Assembly (NCBI GenBank): GCA_030043575.1
Contig: JASHXK010000332.1
Location: 1 to 6,037 of the forward strand
Reading direction: 5' to 3'
From: Terriglobales bacterium
Lineage (GTDB): Bacteria > Acidobacteriota > Terriglobia > Terriglobales > Acidobacteriaceae
DNA length: 6,037 nt
Position 1 is the stretch's first letter; the number at the start of each line of letters is the position of its first letter. Below, piece by piece: positions 1 through 4,901 of this stretch. The notes below the pieces were generated by a model. It ran no database searches, was not told the DNA's origin, and saw only the letters and a list, made by a program, of their open reading frames with translations. The translations under genes and the position numbers were made by a program.

Positions 1-23
1 ACCACGCTGCGACTCTCGTTACC

Positions 24-55
24 AACAAAAAAGGGAACCGTTGCCGGCTCCCTTT
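24..55 (-). terminator. Intrinsic terminator of the low-complexity exported protein gene
   Basis: Read on the minus strand, positions 55 to 30 form an 11-bp stem (AAAGGGAGCCG against CGGTTCCCTTT, with one G-U pair) closed by a GCAA loop of the stable GNRA type. The 3' arm ends in TTT and continues into three more T and then GTT, giving a U-rich tail. It lies about 24 bases past the TAA at 79-81, the usual place for Rho-independent termination. The orientation is clear because the GNRA loop and the U tract both belong to the minus-strand transcript. Confidence 0.85.
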
Positions 56-78
56 CTTCTCTGTTGCTGTGATCGGGT

Positions 79-570
79 TTACTGTTGTGGCGGCGCTCCC
101 GTCGATCCGCCTTGAGGAGAAGTTGCCGATCCGGTCCCGCCGTTCGGAGGCGGTGTGGTTGTCGTATCTGGGCTCGCGGTTGGAGAATTCGGCATCGTGC
201 TCGGCGTGTTAGGCGATGCGCTCGGATTGGGAGAATTTTCCGGCGTACTCGGCGGTGAATTGGGTGTCACCGTGGTCGTACCTGGCTCGCTCGGAGCTGC
301 GTTGGGCGTGTTCGTCGTCGCTCCGGGAGTATTGGTGGTTGCGCCTGGCATATTCGTGTTCGCCCCCGGCATCTGCGAGTTGGCTCCCGGCATGTTGTTC
401 TGCTGGCCCGCGCCCGGAGCCGTGCTCTGCGGTGTGCTCTGCGTTCCCGTCGAGCTTTGTCCCGTCCCCGTGCCGCTATGGCCGGCCCCAGCGCCCGCCC
501 CAGCCTGTGCCACCGCCCAGCATCCGCACAATAACAATGTGCTGATCAGTAAGAATAATCTCCGCATCAT
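79..570 (-). CDS. Exported Pro/Thr/Ser/Asn/Gly-rich low-complexity protein
   Basis: A 163-residue protein of unknown function. Residues 1-23 form a signal peptide: MMRR, then a Leu-rich core (LFLLISTLLLCGC), then AVAQA, a plausible signal peptidase I site after A23. L14-C-G-C17 is a weak alternative lipobox, since Cys at -2 is unusual. The mature part has no recognisable fold. It starts with an AGAGAGAG run, continues with Gly/Thr/Ser/Gln, then four seven-residue repeats (MPGANSQ, MPGANTN, MPGATTN, TPGATTN; residues 60-87), then a long Pro/Ser/Thr/Asn tail. Such composition suggests an extended, disordered, possibly O-glycosylated or wall-associated linker protein; that is inference. The gene has a strong SD and its own terminator, so it looks like a real single-gene unit. 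The double ATG at 570-565 leaves the exact start open by one codon. A plus-strand reading frame across the same DNA is a shadow without a signal or SD. Confidence 0.75.
   Translation of the reverse strand: MMRRLFLLISTLLLCGCWAVAQAGAGAGAGHSGTGTGQSSTGTQSTPQSTAPGAGQQNNMPGANSQMPGANTNMPGATTNTPGATTNTPNAAPSEPGTTTVTPNSPPSTPENSPNPSASPNTPSTMPNSPTASPDTTTTPPPNGGTGSATSPQGGSTGAPPQQ
310..393 (-). repeat. Four 21-bp tandem repeats inside the low-complexity gene
   Basis: Four in-frame 21-bp units (373-393, 352-372, 331-351, 310-330) encode MPGANSQ, MPGANTN, MPGATTN and TPGATTN. Every unit keeps the P-G-A core. The units differ at several third positions, so the array is not a very recent duplication. A fifth, degenerate unit (TPNAAPS) follows. 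Confidence 0.85.
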
Positions 571-574
571 AATG

Positions 575-583
575 TCCTTCCCT
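575..583 (-). promoter_or_regulatory. Ribosome binding site of the low-complexity protein gene
   Basis: The minus strand reads AGGGAAGGA, a strong SD, 4 bases before the first ATG (570-568) and 7 bases before the second (567-565). The longer spacing is nearer the usual optimum, so initiation at the second Met is possible. Confidence 0.75.
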
Positions 584-654
584 CGCTATTGAAATCGAAA
601 TGGCCGCTTTCTCATCTCCGATGGGACATTAGCTAACCGAGATGCCCAATAGCG
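584..654 (-). promoter_or_regulatory. Nested inverted repeats in the presumed 5' leader
   Basis: Two perfect inverted-repeat pairs are nested here: CGCTATTG (584-591) with CAATAGCG (647-654), and CATCTC (613-618) with GAGATG (639-644). The palindrome TTAGCTAA (629-636) lies in the innermost loop. In the minus-strand transcript the outer stem would end directly against the SD at 575-583, so folding could affect ribosome access. It could equally be a DNA operator. No known riboswitch class is recognised. Confidence 0.35.
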
Positions 655-837
655 CGAGAAGAATTCCGTCACCGCTGCAGCCGCACCTCATCCTTTATTC
701 CCTTGCTCGAGAGATTCATATCGACCCTCTGCGATGTGCCCACGAAATAGATACGTCAAGAACGCTAACGGAGCATTAGAATCACATCGAAAACAGCGCT
801 TGTATTCCAGCCATTTCTTCACCATGTCGAGGTTCTC

Positions 838-1320
838 ATGTCCCTCTTGCGATTTCTCATGCTGTTGTCGCTCGTAGTCTGGATCGGCGGTCTGATTTTC
901 TTCGCCTTCGTCATGGCGCCCGCCCTGTTCAACCCCGCAGTTTTGCCCACGCGCCAGCTGGCCGGTAACGTCGTCAGCCGCACCCTGGGCGCGTTGCATT
1001 GGATGGGTATCGCCTGCGGCGTGGTCTTCGCCATCGCTTCCATGATCGACTCGCGCGTCGTCAACGGTGCGGCGCAACCCCTTGCTCCGCGGCACATCCT
1101 CGTCTATCTGATGATCCTCCTGACGCTGGTTAGCGTCTTCGGCGTGGCTGCCAGGATGGAAGACCTCAAGCGCCAAATGGTGGTGATCGATAACGTGCCG
1201 CACGACGACGCCCGTCGCGTCGAGTTCAACCGCCTGCATCAATGGTCCACGCGCATCGAAGGCACGGTGCTCGTCCTCGGCCTGGCGTTGCTGTTTCTCA
1301 CCGCGCGGCGAATGGGATAG
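838..1320 (+). CDS. DUF4149 (TMEM205-like) four-helix membrane protein
   Basis: A 160-residue integral membrane protein of the DUF4149 type; the family has no established function in bacteria. Hydrophobic segments lie at about residues 3-31, 52-70, 86-106 and 138-156. Motifs that look conserved are WIGGLIFFAFVMAPALF at the end of the first helix, RTLGALHW before the second, and FNRLHQWSTRIEG leading into the fourth; the last resembles the FxxLHxxS signature of this family. A charged loop (residues 107-137) separates helices three and four. ATG at 838 is chosen because GAGG at 829-832 sits 5 bases upstream and the protein then starts directly with a hydrophobic segment. It appears to be a single-gene unit: the neighbours are 267 and 395 bases away. 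The assignment rests on remembered family motifs. Confidence 0.82.
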   Translation: MSLLRFLMLLSLVVWIGGLIFFAFVMAPALFNPAVLPTRQLAGNVVSRTLGALHWMGIACGVVFAIASMIDSRVVNGAAQPLAPRHILVYLMILLTLVSVFGVAARMEDLKRQMVVIDNVPHDDARRVEFNRLHQWSTRIEGTVLVLGLALLFLTARRMG

Positions 1321-1715
1321 CGGCAAGAAGCAAGAAGCTACTACCAACCAGCTCCAAGCTTCGAGCCTCTACCCTCGAGCAGATTCGCTTTCCAAACGCC
1401 AGCTGCGTGCGGTTCGCATCGTTCTAACTGCATTCTGTGACAGAACCATCACCTTAGCTGCACCGCAATCGCAATTGCCAAAGTCCAACGAAGTAAGATT
1501 CGCACAGCGTTTGCCAGACATACGTGAGTGCAATCCGCCGGTAGCGAAAGGACTTACTTGCGCCGAGAGAAGGAGTGCACCATATCATTCAACGTCCTAT
1601 TCATCATTTTGCAATGAAGCTCAGCGATACTGGAAGAACCAACAACAACTTGCCTCGAAACAATTCATCAGGGACGAACGTACTCAAGCGTAGGGGGAGA
1701 TTCACAGGGAGCGTT
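1321..1715 (+). other. 395-base gap without a convincing gene
   Basis: The short open frames here lack an SD, have mixed composition and match no family I know. Positions 1322-1339 are a purine-rich AAGAAGC direct repeat. GAAGCT (1334-1339) pairs with AGCTTC (1357-1362), which may be a decayed relative of the larger AGCTAAGAGC palindrome at 3864-3960. A small inverted repeat, GCAAT/ATTGC (1465-1469, 1474-1478), is also visible. The promoter of the STAS/ATPase operon should lie in this gap, but no -35/-10 pair with acceptable spacing stands out. The gap may hold a long 5' leader or a small RNA. Confidence 0.5.
1706..1711 (+). promoter_or_regulatory. Ribosome binding site setting the STAS gene start
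   Basis: AGGGAG lies 4 bases before ATG 1716. It supports this start over an in-frame ATG at 1575, which would add 47 residues that do not look like a STAS domain. A second purine-rich block (AGGGGGAGA, 1692-1700) lies slightly further upstream. Confidence 0.65.
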
Positions 1716-2066
1716 ATGTTGAGAGTTGAGATTCGAAGCGTGCCGCCGGTTGCGACGCTCTGTTGTTCGGGGAGGATTGTGTTGGGAGTGGAAGCCGAAA
1801 CGTTGCGTTGTCTGGCGTCGTCGCGTCCGGAGCGAAGCATGGTGGTCGATCTCCGGCAGGTTCACGCTATCGACGCAGCCGGCCTCGGGCTGCTGGTCGA
1901 TCTGCATTGCCGGGCACTGGAGAACGACGGCGTTTTCATCGTGGCCAATCCGTCGCCGTGGGTGCGCCGGCTGATGGCGTTGACCAAGCTGGAGTCCGTC
2001 TTGCAATTCGACGATGGCGCTGGGTTCGAGCTGGCCTGCTGTGATGAACGCGCCATGTCCGCGTAG
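1716..2066 (+). CDS. STAS-domain protein, anti-sigma factor antagonist-like (SpoIIAA/RsbV type), without the phospho-Ser
   Basis: A 116-residue cytoplasmic protein consisting of one STAS domain, the usual length for free-standing anti-anti-sigma factors. The order fits the fold: strand VEIRSVPPVATLCCSGRIV, then helix EAETLRCLASS, strand SMVVDLRQVHAID, the loop AAGLGLLVDLHCRA, and strand DGVFIVANP followed by the PWVRRLMALTKLESVLQFDD helix region. In SpoIIAA and RsbV the loop after the Asp is Ser-Ser/Thr-Gly, and the partner kinase phosphorylates the second position. Here it is D53-A54-A55-G56, so neither residue can be phosphorylated. The gene is followed 8 bases later by a GHKL ATPase, the expected partner. 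Known family role: releasing a sigma factor by binding the anti-sigma kinase. Inference: this copy may bind its partner constitutively, or be controlled by level or ligand. The start at 1716 is set by its SD. Confidence 0.85.
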   Translation: MLRVEIRSVPPVATLCCSGRIVLGVEAETLRCLASSRPERSMVVDLRQVHAIDAAGLGLLVDLHCRALENDGVFIVANPSPWVRRLMALTKLESVLQFDDGAGFELACCDERAMSA

Positions 2067-2070
2067 GAGA
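2065..2070 (+). promoter_or_regulatory. Ribosome binding site overlapping the STAS stop codon
   Basis: AGGAGA begins inside the TAG stop (2064-2066) of the STAS gene and sits 4 bases before TTG 2075. It decides the TTG start of the ATPase gene and implies translational coupling of the pair. Confidence 0.75.
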
Positions 2071-2074
2071 CAGA

Positions 2075-2518
2075 TTGCACGACGCCGGGCAAACCGTGGA
2101 GTCGCGAGCTTCGGTCCTGGAGCTTGTGCTCACCGGTGATTCCACGGCCGTGGCGGCGGCCCGCGACCGCATCATGGATTTCCTGGAAGAGCAAGGCGTC
2201 GCCGGCGAGGAAGCGATCGACACCCTGGTGGCGCTGCAGGAAGCTCTGGTCAATGCCGTACTTCACGGCTGCAAGAACGATCCAAGTCAGGTTGTTCGCT
2301 GCTCAGTTGAGGTCGACGCCGAGGCAATCACCATCGTCATCAAGGACCCGGGTGAAGGATTTGAAACCGCCGCGGTAGCTGACGTCAGCGATGACGGCAT
2401 CAATCTGACCAACCACGGTCGCGGCATCTTTCTGATGCGTGGACTCATGGACGAAGTCACCTATTCGCACGGCGGTTCGGAAATTACTCTGAAGAAGCAG
2501 CGCCGGCCGCAGCTATGA
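2075..2518 (+). CDS. GHKL ATPase, anti-sigma factor/serine kinase-like (SpoIIAB/RsbW type)
   Basis: A 147-residue protein, the normal size for SpoIIAB/RsbW-like anti-sigma kinases. The ATP-binding motifs are all visible. The N box is LQEALVNAVLHG with E56 and the Mg-binding N60, the G1 box is D91-PGEGF, and the G2 box is NHGRGIFLMRGLMDEVTY (residues 113-130). Known family role: the protein holds a sigma factor inactive and phosphorylates its STAS antagonist; some relatives act on other partners. The STAS gene just upstream fits a partner-switch module, but no sigma factor or phosphatase gene is in the window, so the output is unknown. The start is TTG at 2075 because AGGAGA lies 4 bases upstream; the next in-frame options (GTG 2096, the Met before DFLEEQ) have no SD and would cut into the domain. 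The gene ends 6 bases from the end of the convergent nusB gene. Confidence 0.88.
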   Translation: MHDAGQTVESRASVLELVLTGDSTAVAAARDRIMDFLEEQGVAGEEAIDTLVALQEALVNAVLHGCKNDPSQVVRCSVEVDAEAITIVIKDPGEGFETAAVADVSDDGINLTNHGRGIFLMRGLMDEVTYSHGGSEITLKKQRRPQL

Positions 2519-2524
2519 ATACGG

Positions 2525-2950
2525 TCATTTCTTCTCGCCCAGTTCGCGGGCGACGCTGTCCAGCACTCCATTGATGAACTGCACGGACTCGGGCGTGGAG
2601 AATCGCCGCGCGATTTCCAGCGCTTCGTTGATGATCACGGCGGGAGGAGTTTTGGGATAACCTAGAAACTCAGCCACGCCTGCGCGTAACAGGTTGCGAT
2701 CCACGGCGGCCATGCGGTCCATGCGCCAGTGCTCGGCATTGCGCTCGATGAGCTCGCTGATTTCCTGTTGCCGCTCACAAGCGATGTTGAAGAGCGTATC
2801 GGCGAAGCTGCGGACCTTGTCGTCGAGATCTTTGCGCTCACTCCAGAAGGTTCGACGGACATCTTCCGGCTCCTGGCGTCCCATATCCAGTTGGAAGAGC
2901 ATCTGCAACGCCAGTTCGCGCGACTTGCGCCGAGTGCCCGACTTGCTCAT
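2525..2950 (-). CDS. nusB: Transcription antitermination factor NusB
   Basis: A 141-residue all-helical NusB, the standard family length. Conserved blocks are visible from end to end: RRKSRELALQMLFQLD (about residues 7-22), WRMDRMAAVDRNLLRAGVAEF (75-95), and PAVIINEALEIARRFSTPESVQFINGVLD (103-131). NusB binds boxA RNA together with NusE (ribosomal protein S10) and supports processive transcription of rRNA operons. The basic N-terminus (SKSGTRRKSR) fits RNA binding. Its ATG (2950-2948) overlaps the TGA of ribH (2949-2947) in an ATGA junction and it has only a weak SD (GGACGG), so translation is probably coupled to ribH. The ribH-nusB order is common in bacteria. No terminator is visible after its TGA; only 6 bases separate it from the convergent ATPase gene. 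Confidence 0.95.
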   Translation of the reverse strand: MSKSGTRRKSRELALQMLFQLDMGRQEPEDVRRTFWSERKDLDDKVRSFADTLFNIACERQQEISELIERNAEHWRMDRMAAVDRNLLRAGVAEFLGYPKTPPAVIINEALEIARRFSTPESVQFINGVLDSVARELGEKK

Positions 2951-3807
2951 CGCGAGCCGTCCGTTGATTTCGCAGACGAGCTTGCAACCAATCCGCGCAG
3001 ACCGGCCATTTCCACGGCTGTGAGCCCCGCTTCGAATCCTTTGTTACCGGCTTTTAGCCCGGCGCGATCGATCGCTTGCTGCAGCGTGTCGCAAGTGAGA
3101 ACACCGAACGCATGCGCCACTCCCGTTTCCTGGGCCGACTGTCCGACCCCCCGCGTGACCTCGTTGGCAATCACCTCGTAGTGCAGCGTGTCACCGCGAA
3201 GCAGGCAACCGAGGCAGATGATGGCATCGTATTTTCTGGTTTCGGCAAGCTGACGGGCGGCGGATGGAATCTCGAAGGCGCCCGGGACATGGGCAACGGT
3301 TATGTCGGATTCGTCGGTCCCACATTGTCGGAGTGCCTGCAGTGCCCCGTCCAGCAGGCGTTCCGTAATAAAAGAGTTGAAGCGGCTGACCACCAGGGCA
3401 AAGCGTTTGCCGCGCCCATCGAGCTTCCCTTCCAAACCGTGGCGGTCGCCCGGCCTCTTCGCGTATGCCAGAAATCCGACTCGCAGGCCACTGATTTCGA
3501 CTTCAAACAGTCGAGCACCATACGGCGTATCGCCGATCTCCTTCTGTACTTTGAGGTTCAGCTTGTTCGCGATAGCCCAGGCTGCATCGGCATCGCTAAC
3601 TTCGACCATCGCATCAACGCTGGGAGCGTCGGCGGCTGCGATGAACTCGATTCCGCCGCTGGGCGCTAGCATCTCGAGGCCGTGACTCCCGCGTTCATGC
3701 CACTCATTGCCCGGCGCGAACCCCAGCGCCCGAAAGAGTTCGAGAGCCGGCTGCAATTCGTCCAGAGATTTCCCCATCCGCCGCGGAAACACGATCGATC
3801 GAATCAT
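2947..3807 (-). CDS. ribH: 6,7-dimethyl-8-ribityllumazine synthase with an N-terminal glyoxalase/VOC-like domain
   Basis: A 286-residue protein, nearly twice the usual 150-160 residues. Residues about 127-272 are a full lumazine synthase. They contain RFN (142-144), HVPGAFEIP (173-181), GCLLRGDTLHYE with the catalytic-position H209, HAFGVLTCDTLQQAIDR with R248, and GNKGFEA. It joins 5-amino-6-ribitylaminouracil with dihydroxybutanone phosphate in the last but one step of riboflavin synthesis, in the cytoplasm. Residues 1-116 resemble a vicinal oxygen chelate (glyoxalase/bleomycin-resistance) domain. The supporting segments are ALELFRALGF, GGIEFIAAADAP, AMVEVSDADAAWAIANKL and ARLFEVEISGLRVGFLAYAK. 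Typical metal-ligand His positions look absent, so it may be non-catalytic. The two parts form one uninterrupted frame with a short linker (KRPGDRHGLEGK) and no internal Met in the linker. No SD precedes ATG 3807; a TACAAT element suggests a leaderless start. nusB overlaps the 3' end. Confidence 0.9.
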   Translation of the reverse strand: MIRSIVFPRRMGKSLDELQPALELFRALGFAPGNEWHERGSHGLEMLAPSGGIEFIAAADAPSVDAMVEVSDADAAWAIANKLNLKVQKEIGDTPYGARLFEVEISGLRVGFLAYAKRPGDRHGLEGKLDGRGKRFALVVSRFNSFITERLLDGALQALRQCGTDESDITVAHVPGAFEIPSAARQLAETRKYDAIICLGCLLRGDTLHYEVIANEVTRGVGQSAQETGVAHAFGVLTCDTLQQAIDRAGLKAGNKGFEAGLTAVEMAGLRGLVASSSAKSTDGSR

Positions 3808-3815
3808 AACAATTC

Positions 3816-3821
3816 ATTGTA
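3816..3821 (-). promoter_or_regulatory. Putative -10 element of a leaderless ribH-nusB transcript
   Basis: The minus strand reads TACAAT, five of six matches to the TATAAT -10 consensus. Transcription would begin around 3809, which is 2 bases from or at the ribH ATG (3807). This agrees with the lack of any SD before that ATG. No good -35 hexamer is seen at 16-18 bases upstream, so the call is tentative. Confidence 0.35.
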
Positions 3822-3863
3822 GCTGTGGGAGGCTTCTACGCGGACTTGCGAGATCACCTGGTC

Positions 3864-3960
3864 GGTGGCTCTTAGCTCTTAGCCTTTAGCTCGTAGCAAG
3901 GGGGAGCAGCACAGACAGGCTAATTTGCTGAGAGCTGATGGCCAAAAGCTAAGAGCCGCT
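3864..3960. repeat. Long imperfect palindrome (about 37-bp arms, 23-base loop)
   Basis: Arms 3864-3900 and 3924-3960 pair with four mismatches plus some G-U pairs around a 23-base loop (3901-3923). The outer 11 bp are perfect (GGCTCTTAGCT 3867-3877 with AGCTAAGAGCC 3947-3957). Each arm contains repeated (T)TAGC/GCTAA words (CTTAGCTCTTAGCCTTTAGC in the left arm). It begins 5 bases after the end of the HEAT-protein gene (stop at 3965-3967) and lies 57 bases or more from the ribH start. There is no U tract on either side, so it is not a typical intrinsic terminator, though in RNA it would form a stable hairpin that could protect the HEAT-gene mRNA 3' end. It is probably a dispersed REP- or MITE-like element. 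No target-site duplication was recognised. Confidence 0.7.
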
Positions 3961-3964
3961 TTGC

Positions 3965-4792
3965 CTATCGCAGTGCCGAGAGTTGCGCCACAGTTGCGGC
4001 TGCGGCGTACTTCACCTGCTGCTGCTGATCGGTAAGCCCATTCGAGATTTGCGACAACACCGCCTTGTTGCCTCGCTTCGCCAGAGCGTCGTACGCGGCC
4101 GCGCGAATCTCCCACTGCGGATCGGCGGTAGCGTCGATCAATGCCTTCTGCGACTGCGGATCAGGATCTTTGGCCAGCATCTTGTAAGCAGTTGCCTTCA
4201 CTACGATGGCGTTCTGTCCGCTGTCATGAATGGCTTTGAAGGCGCCGAAGCCGATACCGCCGAAGGGAACAAAGCCGATTCCCTGCTCGAATGCGGTCTC
4301 GGCCAGATCTTTGGGATTGTGCATCAGAGTGTTCAGTTGCTGCTGTTCGGAGCCGACCAGTCCCTGGCCGCCTTTCAACTGCCCGGTAGCCACCGCGTAG
4401 TAGGTGTTGTACCCATCTTCGTTGTTCATTTGCACCAGCGCATTGGCTGCGGACATGATGACGGCAGGATCGGTGTCCTTCAACGCCTGCTCCAGCGAAG
4501 GAATAGAACTGGGTGACTTCAACACTCCCAGCGTGGTGGCGGCAGCGGAACGCACCTGGGAGTTTGAGTCCTGCAGCGCCTGCTCAGCCATGGTGACGGC
4601 TTTGGGATCGGCAGTGACGACGGCCAGCGCGGTAACAGCGGTAATTCGCTGCTGGACGTTGGAATTACTGGCGCCGCCTTGCAGAATGCTCCAGGCCAGC
4701 TGTTGCGGCGACTGGGTTTGGCCAGATGCGACAGCCGTGAGCACGAGGCAGGCGGCTATGGATGCGGCAATTCGATTCCCACGGATGATCAT
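3965..4792 (-). CDS. Exported HEAT-repeat protein
   Basis: A 275-residue protein. Residues 1-25 are a signal peptide: MIIRGNR, the hydrophobic core IAASIAACLVLTAVASG, and probable cleavage near VASG-Q or SGQT-Q. The mature protein carries HEAT/PBS-lyase-type helical repeats: about residues 47-62, 65-95 (QVRSAAATTLGVL), 98-124 (PAVIMSAANALVQM), 196-210, 213-243 (DPQWEIRAAAYDALAKRG) and 246-272 (QQQVKYAAAATVAQL). Residues 126-195 interrupt the array and include a glycine-rich hydrophobic stretch, EQGIGFVPFGGIGFGAF (169-185). HEAT arrays are protein-binding scaffolds; no enzyme motif is seen, so a specific role cannot be given. Location is probably periplasmic. ATG 4792 is preferred over an ATG 66 bases upstream because it has a GAGAGGA site 8 bases away and puts the signal peptide at the N-terminus. 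It is divergent from the VWA gene. Confidence 0.82.
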   Translation of the reverse strand: MIIRGNRIAASIAACLVLTAVASGQTQSPQQLAWSILQGGASNSNVQQRITAVTALAVVTADPKAVTMAEQALQDSNSQVRSAAATTLGVLKSPSSIPSLEQALKDTDPAVIMSAANALVQMNNEDGYNTYYAVATGQLKGGQGLVGSEQQQLNTLMHNPKDLAETAFEQGIGFVPFGGIGFGAFKAIHDSGQNAIVVKATAYKMLAKDPDPQSQKALIDATADPQWEIRAAAYDALAKRGNKAVLSQISNGLTDQQQQVKYAAAATVAQLSALR

Positions 4793-4800
4793 CTTGTGAT

Positions 4801-4807
4801 TCCTCTC
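4801..4807 (-). promoter_or_regulatory. Ribosome binding site of the HEAT-protein gene
   Basis: The minus strand reads GAGAGGA, 8 bases before ATG 4792. It fixes the start at the signal peptide and argues against the longer frame beginning at 4858. Confidence 0.75.
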
Positions 4808-4863
4808 TGCGTGGCACGGAAACGTTGAGGTGAACGGAATGGTACAGAGTACACACAAATCCG

Positions 4864-4901
4864 CCGATAGGCGAGACTAAAGCTACGGCTTACCGGGTCG
4901 G
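4864..4901 (+). repeat. CTAAAG-type hairpin between divergent HEAT and VWA genes
   Basis: On the plus strand AAGC-UACG-GCUU (4880-4891) is a hairpin with a C(UACG)G loop, a very stable UNCG tetraloop. An outer pairing of CCGAT (4865-4869) with GTCGG (4897-4901) would enclose it. It resembles degenerate GGCG..CTAAAG..CGCC palindromes that I recall as common between genes in acidobacteria. Alternatively it is a structured part of the VWA gene's 5' leader. Confidence 0.35.

Noticed and set aside
155..592. 145-codon open frame on the plus strand, Val/Leu/Gly/Pro-rich
   Set aside because: It is antisense to the low-complexity exported protein; its repeats mirror the 21-bp repeats. The minus-strand gene has the signal peptide, SD and terminator.
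688..1347. 219-codon open frame on the minus strand
   Set aside because: It is antisense to the DUF4149 membrane protein. The protein is His/Asp/Glu/Gln-rich without domain character, a typical shadow of a hydrophobic gene.
1475..1693. Possible small gene of 72 residues before the STAS gene
   Set aside because: TTG start without SD, no recognisable composition or motif, and it lies in a gap of non-coding character.
1575..1715. N-terminal extension of the STAS protein
   Set aside because: The extra 47 residues lack STAS-like character and there is no good SD for ATG 1575. ATG 1716 has AGGGAG at proper spacing and gives the normal family length.
3408..3440. Separate RibH start in the linker, which would remove the fusion
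   Set aside because: Only a TTG (the Leu in HGLEGK) is available and no SD precedes it. The upstream VOC-like coding is intact and in the same frame, so a fusion is simpler, though internal initiation is not excluded.
3076..3669. 197-codon open frame on the plus strand
   Set aside because: It is antisense to the RibH region, which has clear catalytic motifs.
3864..3960. Intrinsic terminator for the HEAT gene
   Set aside because: The hairpin is far longer than usual, has mismatches and a 23-base loop, and no T tract follows on the minus strand. It is better described as a palindromic repeat.
4793..4858. Longer HEAT-protein start
   Set aside because: It would bury the signal peptide behind 22 unrelated residues and lacks an SD. 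The internal ATG 4792 has both an SD and a proper signal peptide.
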